64,000 nt of DNA from Dawidia cretensis. Its GTDB lineage: Bacteria; Bacteroidota; Bacteroidia; Cytophagales; Cyclobacteriaceae. The DNA lies in the NCBI RefSeq assembly GCF_018598175.1, contig NZ_JAHESE010000002.1, forward strand, positions 124,001 through 188,000. The letters are read 5' to 3'. Under the pieces are notes generated by a model. That model worked only from the letters and a program-made list of their open reading frames with translations. It was not told where the DNA came from and made no database searches. Below are positions 42,744 through 51,515 of this stretch, one piece after another (within the stretch, counting starts at the first letter, position 1; every line of letters begins with the position of its first letter). Position numbers and translations under genes: made by a program.

Positions 42744-43922
42744 TTATGCTTCTGCACGTTTAGCTTTTTCCCATACTACGGATTGCCGTCCGCGCAGCAG
42801 GCGCACCAGGCCCGCATAAACCGACAGGTTCATCACGACAAAATAATAGGGTACAAAAAAGCCTTTGATGCCAATCTTCCGGTCGCGCAGGGCATACCCC
42901 AGGGCGGCCAGCAGGTAGAATGCCACCTGGGCAACAAACATCATCTGGTAGAAGCCAAAGCCCTGCATAGCCAGGTATAAACTGCTTAACAAGATTAACG
43001 GCAGGAAGAGCGGCGCCAATGTCCAGCGCAAGACGCGGTGCGATACATATTGAAAGGTGAGGATGCCATACCGGAAGGGGTTGAGGAGATAGGAGAGCTT
43101 GTACATGGCCTGGAAGCCGCCGGCGGAGATCCGCACTTTGCGTTTCCATTCTTCACCTACGGAGGCGGACGCCGTCTCGCTGGCGAAGGCATCGGGCTCG
43201 TACGCGAAGCGATAGCCGTTTGCGGCAATGCGCAGCGACAGGTAGAAGTCTTCGATCAGCATGTTCTCGGCGGGCTCTTCAAACAGCCCGGTGCGAATGG
43301 AGAACAGCTCGCCCGCGGCTCCCACGATGGAGTGGACCTCGGCATCTTTCTTTTTCAGGAAAGATTCATATTTCCAGTAGAGGCCTTCGCCTGATCCGGA
43401 GGCATTGTCCTTGTCTTTGGAGAGGATACGTTTTTCACCGGCCACACCGCCGACGGTCGGATCCTGATAGTGGCGTACAATCAGCTTGAGCGCTTCGGGG
43501 TTGAGGGCGGTGTTGGCATCGCAAAACACGACGATGGGTGTTGAAACATGCTTCATGACACGGTTTACGGCATGAATCTTTCCGCGGCGCTCCGGTGAGT
43601 GGAACACTTCAATCTCCGGAAAATTCCGGATTATTTCAGGGGTTCGGTCGTTCGAGCCATCGGTAACAAAAAAGAGCTTCAGCTTATTTTTTGGATAATC
43701 CAGGGCGAGGGTGTTGTGGATTTTATCGAGGATGTAGGCCTCTTCGTTATAGGCTGCGACCAGCAGCGTGACTACGGGTAACTCGCTGTCATTCTGTATA
43801 GTTACAGGAGAAGCGCGGCGCTTGAGCTTGCTCAAAATGTAAATAATCATGCCGTATCCTACATATGTATAGCCAACAGTCAACATGCCAAGCCAAAAAA
43901 TCACGAGAAGCGTACGAATCAT
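42744..43922 (-). CDS. Family 2 membrane glycosyltransferase
   Basis: 392 residues. N-terminal transmembrane helix (5-30), a GT-A domain, then three or four C-terminal helices. Motifs are TLLVAAYNEEAYI, FFVTDGSNDRT, VVFCDANTALNP (DxD-like), a conserved ED in MLIEDFYLSLRIAANGY, and an (Q/R)xxRW-like site as EEWKRKVRISAGGFQ. These are processive or polysaccharide-type GT2 features. It is not inside the exopolysaccharide operon; it is divergent from the large adhesin gene and could modify surface glycan. Confidence 0.9.
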   Translation of the reverse strand: MIRTLLVIFWLGMLTVGYTYVGYGMIIYILSKLKRRASPVTIQNDSELPVVTLLVAAYNEEAYILDKIHNTLALDYPKNKLKLFFVTDGSNDRTPEIIRNFPEIEVFHSPERRGKIHAVNRVMKHVSTPIVVFCDANTALNPEALKLIVRHYQDPTVGGVAGEKRILSKDKDNASGSGEGLYWKYESFLKKKDAEVHSIVGAAGELFSIRTGLFEEPAENMLIEDFYLSLRIAANGYRFAYEPDAFASETASASVGEEWKRKVRISAGGFQAMYKLSYLLNPFRYGILTFQYVSHRVLRWTLAPLFLPLILLSSLYLAMQGFGFYQMMFVAQVAFYLLAALGYALRDRKIGIKGFFVPYYFVVMNLSVYAGLVRLLRGRQSVVWEKAKRAEA

Positions 43923-43990
43923 TGTTTTTAAAGCGATTAAACCACGAAACTAAGAGTTACAAATAGAATTTTGTCGGAATACAGTACCGA

Positions 43991-44007
43991 TATATTTGTT
44001 ATTTTTG
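43991..44007 (+). promoter_or_regulatory. Tandem -7-type elements before the adhesin gene
   Basis: TATATTTG (43991-43998) and TATTTTTG (44000-44007) both match TAnnTTTG. A TTG at 43971-43973 gives a 17-nt spacer to the first. The second ends 18 nt before the ATG at 44026. Confidence 0.45.
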
Positions 44008-44025
44008 TCGGTCTTTAGTTGGAAT

Positions 44026-47000
44026 ATGCGTTTTTTGCCAAAAACATTACCTTTACTGCTCTCCCTCGTGACCTCGGCCGTATTTGGCCAGCTGATCGCG
44101 CCGGGTGACAATGCTTCTACGCCCGTGGGCGTGGCAGTGACGTTCAATATCGCTACGAACGATATCGAAGCCAATAATAATGCAGATCCTGCCACGATCG
44201 ATCTCGATCCAAGTATATTTTCTCCCGGTGCACAAAAAACCGTCTCTAATAATGATGGTGAATATTCCGTAACAGACACGGGCGACCTGACCTTTACACC
44301 GGCGGCCGGTTTCTCTGGCACGGCAACCCTTAGTTATAGCATCAGCGGCTTTCTGCTGCCCGGGCAAATCACGATCACCGTGATCAACAGCGGTCCCGTG
44401 GCAAACGATGACACGGGGGTGGTGGCCGAAGGCGGGCAGGTAACGATCCTCATTCTTGAAAACGATACAGACGATGCAATAGGCATCGACCCCGGCACGG
44501 TCGACCTCGATCCGGGTCGCCCGGGTCGCCAGAATGATAACAGCACGGATGCCGGCGAGTGGAGTGTAGACAATCAGGGTGAACTGACGTTCGAGCCCAA
44601 CGATGATTTTTCGGGTGCGGCGTCGATAACCTATACCGTACGCGACACCGAAGAAGAGCTCTCGAATATCGCGACGGTTACGATTACGGTAAACGCCGTG
44701 AACGATCCTCCGGTAGCGAACGACGATGCCGGGCAAACGGCAGAGGAGAGCAACGTGACGATCAACGTTGTCCAAAATGATACGGATAACGAAGGACCGG
44801 TAGATGCCGGCACGGTCGACCTGATCGTATCCACAGATGCCATCGATCAAAGCACGACGACGGATGCGGGGGCATGGAGCGTCGATAATAATGGAGTAGT
44901 ATCCTTTACGCCGGTCTTAAACTTTGTCGGCCCGGCCACGCTGGCGTATACGGTGCGCGATGCGGGCGGCGCTACTTCTAATCAGGCTACTATTACGATT
45001 ACGGTAAACAACGTCAACGATGCGCCGGAGGCAAAAGACGATGCGGCGAGCACCAATGAAGAGACTACGGGTACGGTAGACGTTATTGCCAACGATACGG
45101 ACCTTGATGGGAATGGTACTATTAATAAAGGCTCGGTCGACTTAAATACGGGCACCGTCGCCATCGAGAGCTCCCATACAACCGATCAGGGGAACTGGTC
45201 GGTGAACGGCAACGGCGTGGTTTCTTTTACACCCGTAGCAGGTTTTGTGGGACAGGCTCCTCTTCCATATCGCGTAAGCGATAACAGCGGCGCGGCGTCG
45301 AACATTGCCACGATTACTTTTACGGTGATCGGCGTAAACGATGCACCGCAGGCTCGCGGCGACAACGGCGCTACACAGGAAGAGACCGCGGTAACGATCA
45401 ACGTTCTCGAGAATGATACAGACGATGGCACCATCAACGCCAATTCCGTCGATCTGAATACCGGCTCGCCGGGCATTCAAAAATCCAACAACACGGACCA
45501 GGGTAACTGGAGTGTCGACACGAACGGCGTGGTGACGTTCACGCCGGCGAAAGATTTTATCGGTACCGCTTCCATCACCTACACGGTAAACGACAACGAC
45601 GGGGAAACCTCTAACGCGGCGACGATCTCCATTACTGTCTCGAACGTGAACGATCTGCCGGTGGCGACCAACGATGCGTTCTCTACGGACGAGGACCAGG
45701 AGGCAACATTTAACATTCTGACGAACGACCGCGATGTCGATGGTTCCCTGCAACCTTCTACGGTGGACCTCGATCCGTCATCGGCCGGTATCCAAAATAC
45801 GGTGGATGTCGCCGGGGGTACGATCAACACGGTGAACTCGACGGGCACGATCCGGTATGTGCCTGCTAAAAACTTTTTTGGTACGGTCACGGCGCGGTAT
45901 ACGGTAGCGGACAATGAAGGTGGTGTCTCCAACGCGGCGACGATCACCATTACCGTCAACTCTGTAAACGACCCGCCCGTGGCAAACAACGATCTGGCGG
46001 CTGCCGAAGAGAACGAAACCGTAACGGTCAATGTGCTGGAGAACGACATCGATATTGACGGTTCGCTGAATATCGGCACGGTCGACCTGAATACATCACA
46101 GACCGGCATCCAAACGTCTATCACGACGAGCGCGGGTATCTTTACGGTTAACAGCAGTGGTGTGGTTACGTTCGACCCAAATGAAAACTACAATGGCATT
46201 GCCACGACCACCTATACGGTGCGGGACAACGCGGGGGCGACTTCGAACGCCGCGACGATCAGCATCAACGTTAATTCCGTGAACAGTGTGCCCATCGCCG
46301 CCGACGACGCTGTTACTACACCGGAGGATACACCGGTGCAGCTCAACGTGGTGCAGAACGATCGTGACCCCGACGGTACGATCAACGCCGCTACTGTCGA
46401 CCTGGACACCGGTACTCCGGGCATTCAGAACTCCTTTACCACCGACAACGGTACGTTTACCATTCCCACATCGGGCACGGTTCGGTTTACACCCGCGCAG
46501 GATGTCTTTGGGGTAACGACGATTACCTATGCTGTCGACGACAATGTTGGCGCGACTTCGAACGCTGCCAAGATCACGGTTACAGTAACGTCGGTAAACG
46601 ACAAGCCCGTGGCGGTGGCCGATGCAGCCACTACGCCTGAGAATACAGCGGTTACGATCACGATTCTGGCGAACGACAAAGATGTTGACGGCACCCTCGA
46701 TGCTACGAAGGTGGACTTGAATACGGCCGCGGCGGGTATTCAAAACCCGGTGACCGTTACCGGCGGTACCTTTGCGGCGAATAGCGCGGGGGTGGTAACC
46801 TTTACGCCGACGACTGGTTATAGCGGCAAGGCCACGACGAACTATCGCGTGCCGGACAACGAAGGTGCAGAGTCTAATGCGGTGGCGATTACCGTTACGG
46901 TCAATTCCGTGAACGATGCCCCGGTGGCCAACGACGATGCCGCTACTACGAAAGAGGATGTTACGGTGACGATCCGGGTGCTCGACAATGATGATGATGA

Positions 47001-49161
47001 CGACGGATTGAACACCGGCTCGGTCGATCTGAATCCGTCGACCGCCGGCATTCAAAATACATTTACGACAGCCGGCCCCGGCGGTACGTTTACAGTCAAC
47101 GGCAGTGGGGTGGTGAGTTTTAAACCCAGCGAGAATTATACCGGTACGGCTGCTGCAAGCTATACAGTAAACGACAATCAGAGTGTGGTGTCGAACGCGG
47201 CCACCATCACAGTAACGATCGAGCCTCAGAACGATGCCCCGGTGGCTAAGGAAGATGCCGCGACGACCAGCGAAAACACCGCTGTTACCTTTAGCGTCAT
47301 TGCCAACGATACAGACGCGGACGGCACAATCGATCCGGCCACGGTCGACCTGAACACTTCACAGGCCGGTATACAGGGAAGCTTTACAAATACAGGGGGG
47401 ACCTTTACGGCCAATACCAACGGGTCTGTGACGTTTACGCCGGCGACCAACTTCAGCGGCTCGACCACTGCCAACTACCGGGTGAACGACAACTCGGGCG
47501 CAACCTCTAATACGGCGACCATCACCGTTTCCGTGGATGGTATCAACGACCCGCCGGCCTTCGACCCAATATCCGATCAGGTTGTGTTGGAAAATTCCGG
47601 CGCGCAAACAATCACGATTACAGGCGTAACCAAGGGTGCCGGTGAAGATGCGCAGCAGCTGACATGGTTTGTCTCTTCGGGTAATACCAACATCGTCTCA
47701 TCGCCTACCATTACTTATAATGGTACGGGCAAACAAGCGACGCTTAAATACAATGTTGAGCCGGATGCTACGGGCACGGTGGTTGTTACCGTCAACGTGG
47801 TTGACAATGGCTCGAATGTGTCGCCGAACCGGAATTCATATACGCAGACCTTTACGGTCAATGTCGTCGAAGTGAACTTCACGTCAACGCCTGTGACAGT
47901 GGCGGTCCGCCAGACGCCGTATGTATACGATATTACCATTACCGACGTAGATCCGACGTTGACGATCGCGGCAGCACAAAAGCCGGCCTGGGCAACGCTG
48001 ACCTCGACCGGTAAAAATAGGGCGCGTTTAAGTGGTACGCCGGGTGCCGATGTTCCCGCCAGCAGTGTCGTGACGCTGCAGATCAAACAAGGCAGCAAGG
48101 TATTGGCTACGCAGGAGTTTACCCTGAAGGTAAACCGCCGGCCGGTGGTACAGCCCGTGGTTATGACGTTAGAGGAGGACCAATCTAAAGCTTTTGAAGA
48201 AGCTGCTTATACGGGCGCGTTCTCCGACCCGGATCAGGGCGATGTGCTGGCCGAAGTGCAGTTCCCGGTCATGCCGCGGCATGGAGATTTGTTGTTGAAC
48301 GGAACGGCTATTACGCCGGCTACCCGTATTGCGGCTTCGTCACTTCCCAACATTGTATACCGTCCGGCGCAAGACTTCGTCGGTCAGGATACGCTGTATT
48401 GGAAGGCCAGTGACGGCATGAGCTATAGCGTTGACAGCGCCCGGGTGGAGCTGACGGTTACACCGGTGAACGATGCTCCGGTCATCACTGAACTCGAAAC
48501 AGAACCCCTCGAGCACGAGATAGCGGAAGAAACGCCGCAGCCGATTACAAAGACCTTTACCATTACCGACCCCGATAACACCACGTTGGCCAGCGCCGAG
48601 ATTGGCTTCCGTCTGCAGACCTTCGATTTGGAAAAGGACCGGCTGGTGTTCACCAACACGGGTAAGATCACGGGGAACTACAATCAGCAGGCCGGGACGT
48701 TGTTGCTGGCGGGCGAAGCCACGATCCAGGAGTATATTGACGCGATTCGCAGCATTCAGTACGTCTACGTCAACTTTGATGAAATTGAAGACGCGACGAA
48801 GAATGTATACATCAACGTCTTTGACGGCAACCTTTCCAGTGAAACGAAGGAGCGGCCGATCAAATTGGTCTACACTTTCCAGGACATCGACATTCCGAAC
48901 ACCTTTACACCCAATGGCGACGGCAGCAACGACGTGTGGAAGATCGTTGACGCCGACAACAGCAACCCGGCGCAGTACGAACAGTCCAAGACTCGCGTGT
49001 ACGACAAACGCGGCCGGCTGGTGTTCGAGTCTAAAGGTTTTTCGGCGTCGTGGGACGGCACCATCAAAGGTGAAGCATTGCCACCCGATACGTATTACTA
49101 TACGATCGATCTTCAGTACGGCAATAAACGGTACAAAGGCATTGTTACCATCCTGAAATAA
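44026..49161 (+). CDS. Giant repeat adhesin with T9SS type B C-terminal sorting domain
   Basis: 1711 residues from ATG 44026; a frame extension upstream to 43996 is ignored because MRFLPKTLPLLLSLVTSAVF is a proper signal peptide. Residues about 122-1175 are ten tandem ~105-residue Ig/cadherin-like units beginning V-N-D-x-P-V-A-N-D-D and containing V-x-V-L-x-N-D-x-D (Big_9/VCBS type, calcium-binding Asp). Two or three further cadherin-like domains follow. The last ~90 residues (from about 1620: IPNTFTPNGDGSNDVWKI, TRVYDKRGRLVF) are the CHU_C/gliding-motility C-terminal domain that routes proteins through the T9SS. It is probably a SprB-like surface adhesin. PorP/SprF follows 5 bp later. Confidence 0.93.
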   Translation: MRFLPKTLPLLLSLVTSAVFGQLIAPGDNASTPVGVAVTFNIATNDIEANNNADPATIDLDPSIFSPGAQKTVSNNDGEYSVTDTGDLTFTPAAGFSGTATLSYSISGFLLPGQITITVINSGPVANDDTGVVAEGGQVTILILENDTDDAIGIDPGTVDLDPGRPGRQNDNSTDAGEWSVDNQGELTFEPNDDFSGAASITYTVRDTEEELSNIATVTITVNAVNDPPVANDDAGQTAEESNVTINVVQNDTDNEGPVDAGTVDLIVSTDAIDQSTTTDAGAWSVDNNGVVSFTPVLNFVGPATLAYTVRDAGGATSNQATITITVNNVNDAPEAKDDAASTNEETTGTVDVIANDTDLDGNGTINKGSVDLNTGTVAIESSHTTDQGNWSVNGNGVVSFTPVAGFVGQAPLPYRVSDNSGAASNIATITFTVIGVNDAPQARGDNGATQEETAVTINVLENDTDDGTINANSVDLNTGSPGIQKSNNTDQGNWSVDTNGVVTFTPAKDFIGTASITYTVNDNDGETSNAATISITVSNVNDLPVATNDAFSTDEDQEATFNILTNDRDVDGSLQPSTVDLDPSSAGIQNTVDVAGGTINTVNSTGTIRYVPAKNFFGTVTARYTVADNEGGVSNAATITITVNSVNDPPVANNDLAAAEENETVTVNVLENDIDIDGSLNIGTVDLNTSQTGIQTSITTSAGIFTVNSSGVVTFDPNENYNGIATTTYTVRDNAGATSNAATISINVNSVNSVPIAADDAVTTPEDTPVQLNVVQNDRDPDGTINAATVDLDTGTPGIQNSFTTDNGTFTIPTSGTVRFTPAQDVFGVTTITYAVDDNVGATSNAAKITVTVTSVNDKPVAVADAATTPENTAVTITILANDKDVDGTLDATKVDLNTAAAGIQNPVTVTGGTFAANSAGVVTFTPTTGYSGKATTNYRVPDNEGAESNAVAITVTVNSVNDAPVANDDAATTKEDVTVTIRVLDNDDDDDGLNTGSVDLNPSTAGIQNTFTTAGPGGTFTVNGSGVVSFKPSENYTGTAAASYTVNDNQSVVSNAATITVTIEPQNDAPVAKEDAATTSENTAVTFSVIANDTDADGTIDPATVDLNTSQAGIQGSFTNTGGTFTANTNGSVTFTPATNFSGSTTANYRVNDNSGATSNTATITVSVDGINDPPAFDPISDQVVLENSGAQTITITGVTKGAGEDAQQLTWFVSSGNTNIVSSPTITYNGTGKQATLKYNVEPDATGTVVVTVNVVDNGSNVSPNRNSYTQTFTVNVVEVNFTSTPVTVAVRQTPYVYDITITDVDPTLTIAAAQKPAWATLTSTGKNRARLSGTPGADVPASSVVTLQIKQGSKVLATQEFTLKVNRRPVVQPVVMTLEEDQSKAFEEAAYTGAFSDPDQGDVLAEVQFPVMPRHGDLLLNGTAITPATRIAASSLPNIVYRPAQDFVGQDTLYWKASDGMSYSVDSARVELTVTPVNDAPVITELETEPLEHEIAEETPQPITKTFTITDPDNTTLASAEIGFRLQTFDLEKDRLVFTNTGKITGNYNQQAGTLLLAGEATIQEYIDAIRSIQYVYVNFDEIEDATKNVYINVFDGNLSSETKERPIKLVYTFQDIDIPNTFTPNGDGSNDVWKIVDADNSNPAQYEQSKTRVYDKRGRLVFESKGFSASWDGTIKGEALPPDTYYYTIDLQYGNKRYKGIVTILK
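44391..47544 (+). repeat. Ten tandem ~315-bp coding repeats in the adhesin
   Basis: Units starting with the codons for N-D/S-x-P-x-A recur at about 44391, 44700, 45016, 45338, 45649, 45966, 46281, 46597, 46911 and 47228; an eleventh, divergent start is at about 47545. Spacing is 309-322 bp. The regular length with varied sequence suggests old duplications. Confidence 0.85.
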
Positions 49162-49166
49162 TTCGC

Positions 49167-50174
49167 ATGAGATTAACGTTTACAGGTATATTTATTTTTG
49201 TATTGGTATGGACTGTCCGGGGGCAATATATTCCCAACAGCGGGCAGATGTTCCAGTTCGCGCCGGTGTACAACCCGGCGTTTAGCGGGGTGGAGGACTT
49301 TACGGATGTGAAGCTGGGGTATCGTCAGCAAATGACGAGCTATGGCGAGAACTCCCCGAAGTTTGTAAACCTGCTGGCTAATTTCAGGCTCAAGCAACCG
49401 TTGGATATTTCGACGAATACGTTGCGGCCCAGCAACGCCAAAGCGGTATCGCGGCCGGGATTCGCTCCGGCGGGCAAACGCATGATCATTGGCGCGGGCG
49501 TGAATGTGTTTAATGAAAAGGTTGGCCTCGTGGAGCGTTTGGGTGGCGGCCTGACATACTCCATGCATTATCCGCTTTCAAAGAAGGTCCGGCTGTCGGC
49601 CGGCGTGACGGGTTTGATCGAACAGATCAACCTGGACAAGGATGGCATCTATCTGGGCCGGGAGCCTGACGCCGATCCGTTCTATGAGTATTTGATGAAT
49701 GGATCGTCTAAACAGACCAACCTGAGTGTGCGCGGGGGCATGTTGTTATATGGTCAGAACTTTTATTTGGGCGTTTCGTATCTGCCTATTGTGACGCACG
49801 TGCTGAAAGCCTCGGAGGTAAATTTTTCATCGTCGTATTATCGCGCCACCGGCCAGTTTGGACTTGCGTTGCCGGCGGGTGCGGATTTTGTAGTAAAGCC
49901 GAGTGTGCTGGCCATTATGCAAATGGATAACTCGTTTTTGATAGACTATAGCGTGAAGGCGGACATCGGCCAACGCGCGTGGGTGGGGTTGACATACCGC
50001 GATATCAAGGCCGCCGTATTGCAATTAGGATTTGATTTTACCCCGGTGATAGGAGCCGGTTATTCATACGAAATGTCTGTAGGCGAATTTAAACAATTTA
50101 ATGACGGCAGCCACGACCTGGTGCTGTCTCTACGTCTTAACAATTTCAAAAGCCAGCGTCAGTATACATGGTAA
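49167..50174 (+). CDS. PorP/SprF-family type IX secretion outer membrane protein
   Basis: 335 residues. The signal peptide ends at VRGQY. The family signature is at the N terminus (SGQMFQFAPVYNPAFSGVED, then KLGYRQQMTSYGENSPKF), followed by an outer membrane barrel (AGVTGLIEQINLDKDGIYLG, YLGVSYLPI, VGLTYRDIKAAVLQLGFDF). SprF-like proteins are needed for export or surface attachment of the type B CTD protein encoded next to them, here the adhesin 5 bp upstream. Its 3' end overlaps the next gene by 7 bp. Confidence 0.93.
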   Translation: MRLTFTGIFIFVLVWTVRGQYIPNSGQMFQFAPVYNPAFSGVEDFTDVKLGYRQQMTSYGENSPKFVNLLANFRLKQPLDISTNTLRPSNAKAVSRPGFAPAGKRMIIGAGVNVFNEKVGLVERLGGGLTYSMHYPLSKKVRLSAGVTGLIEQINLDKDGIYLGREPDADPFYEYLMNGSSKQTNLSVRGGMLLYGQNFYLGVSYLPIVTHVLKASEVNFSSSYYRATGQFGLALPAGADFVVKPSVLAIMQMDNSFLIDYSVKADIGQRAWVGLTYRDIKAAVLQLGFDFTPVIGAGYSYEMSVGEFKQFNDGSHDLVLSLRLNNFKSQRQYTW

Positions 50175-51478
50175 GATCCACGTTTTTCCTGATCGCTTGC
50201 CTGTCTGTACGCGCATTCGGCCAGGACATAAGCTTCCAGACCGTTCAGAAACTGCCGGGTACGGTAAACTCGGAGTTCGAGGAATCGATGCCGCTGCTTT
50301 CACCGGATGGTGCGACGTTGTATTTCACGCGGTTTATGCACCCATCAAATATCGGCGGCAAATACTCCGGCACGGATGTGTGGGTGAGTACGGTTGATGC
50401 GGCCCGTCGCGGCTGGCAGAAAAGCGACAACCGCAAGGTGAGCTTTAACAATCGTGGCAGCCAGGCAGTGGTGGGCATTTCGGCTAAGGGTGACGTACTG
50501 TATTTGCTCAATACTTCGTCGACCAAAAAGATCAATGGCATTTATTTTTCTAAGCTATTGTCGTCGGGTTGGACTACTCCCGAATTGGTGCCTGTGGAGG
50601 GGATCGATTCGCAGGGTTTTTTCAGTCCGTATGTATCACCCGATTTCGATGTTATCATCTTTTCGATGAAGGGAGCTGATAGCCGTGGGCAGGAGGATTT
50701 GTACGTAAGCACCAAGAATGCAAACGGACAATGGGCCAAGCCAAAGAATATGGGGCCTACGATCAATACAAGTGGTTTTGAGATCTCACCGTTTTTGTCG
50801 GCCGACAAAAAGCGACTGTACTTTTCGAGCGACGGGCATGCAGGCAAGGGCGATGCCGACGTGTTCTACAGCGACCGGATGTACGACAACTGGGAGACCT
50901 GGTCGGCGCCCAGGAACCTGGGCGAGCCGATCAACACGAAAGGATTTGATGCGTATTTTTCCCTGTATGGCGATAGTGTGGCATTTTTTGCCAGCAATCG
51001 CGAGGGTAAATTCAGCGATATCTACCGGGCTTCCGTTAATAAACAAAAAAGTGTGGCATCGGTGCAACAAACTGCCGCCGAAAACGCTTACCAAACTGTA
51101 CCGAAAGCGGATTCAGTGAAGTCCAAAGAGGTTTATCTGACGAGCGCTGAAATTCAGGCGTTGTTGGGCCTGAAACTTGATACACGGATCAAGTTTACTC
51201 CGGGATCGTTTCAAGTGGAAGACAATTCGCGCGAATTACTGTTTTTTATCGCCAACAAGGTGGCGTCCCGAAAGGATGTTGCATTACGGCTGATAGGATA
51301 TTCAGACAGGACCGGATCGGAGGGATACGGCCTGGAGCTTGCGCGGATGCGTGCTGCGTCAATACGTGACTTTTTTATCAGTAACGGATTGGAGTATCAT
51401 ACCATTGTTTCGCAAGGAAGCGCAGACAGAAATGCCAGTCAAACCGGGTTGGTCGAAATTTTATTTTACAAAAGATAG
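50168..51478 (+). CDS. PD40 propeller/OmpA-like protein of the T9SS locus
   Basis: 436 residues. Signal peptide (LIACLSVRAFGQ), PD40-type beta-propeller repeats (MPLLSPDGATLYFTRF, PYVSPDFDVIIFSM, PFLSADKKRLYFSSDGH), then a C-terminal OmpA-like domain (about 325-436: IKFTPGSFQVEDNSRELLFF, RLIGYSDRTGSEGYGLELAR). The domain order matches PorE/PorW-neighbour proteins that tether the secretion machinery to peptidoglycan. The ATG lies within the last codons of the PorP/SprF gene (ATGGTAA), so translation is coupled. Confidence 0.88.
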   Translation: MVRSTFFLIACLSVRAFGQDISFQTVQKLPGTVNSEFEESMPLLSPDGATLYFTRFMHPSNIGGKYSGTDVWVSTVDAARRGWQKSDNRKVSFNNRGSQAVVGISAKGDVLYLLNTSSTKKINGIYFSKLLSSGWTTPELVPVEGIDSQGFFSPYVSPDFDVIIFSMKGADSRGQEDLYVSTKNANGQWAKPKNMGPTINTSGFEISPFLSADKKRLYFSSDGHAGKGDADVFYSDRMYDNWETWSAPRNLGEPINTKGFDAYFSLYGDSVAFFASNREGKFSDIYRASVNKQKSVASVQQTAAENAYQTVPKADSVKSKEVYLTSAEIQALLGLKLDTRIKFTPGSFQVEDNSRELLFFIANKVASRKDVALRLIGYSDRTGSEGYGLELARMRAASIRDFFISNGLEYHTIVSQGSADRNASQTGLVEILFYKR

Positions 51479-51515
51479 CTCATTGCTTAAATTGGTACTT
51501 TTATAAGGATTCACT

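Noticed and set aside
46096-47055. 319-aa minus-strand frame and several similar ones inside the adhesin
   Set aside because: These arise from the repeated codons of the adhesin; they repeat with the same ~315-bp period and have no independent start or family.
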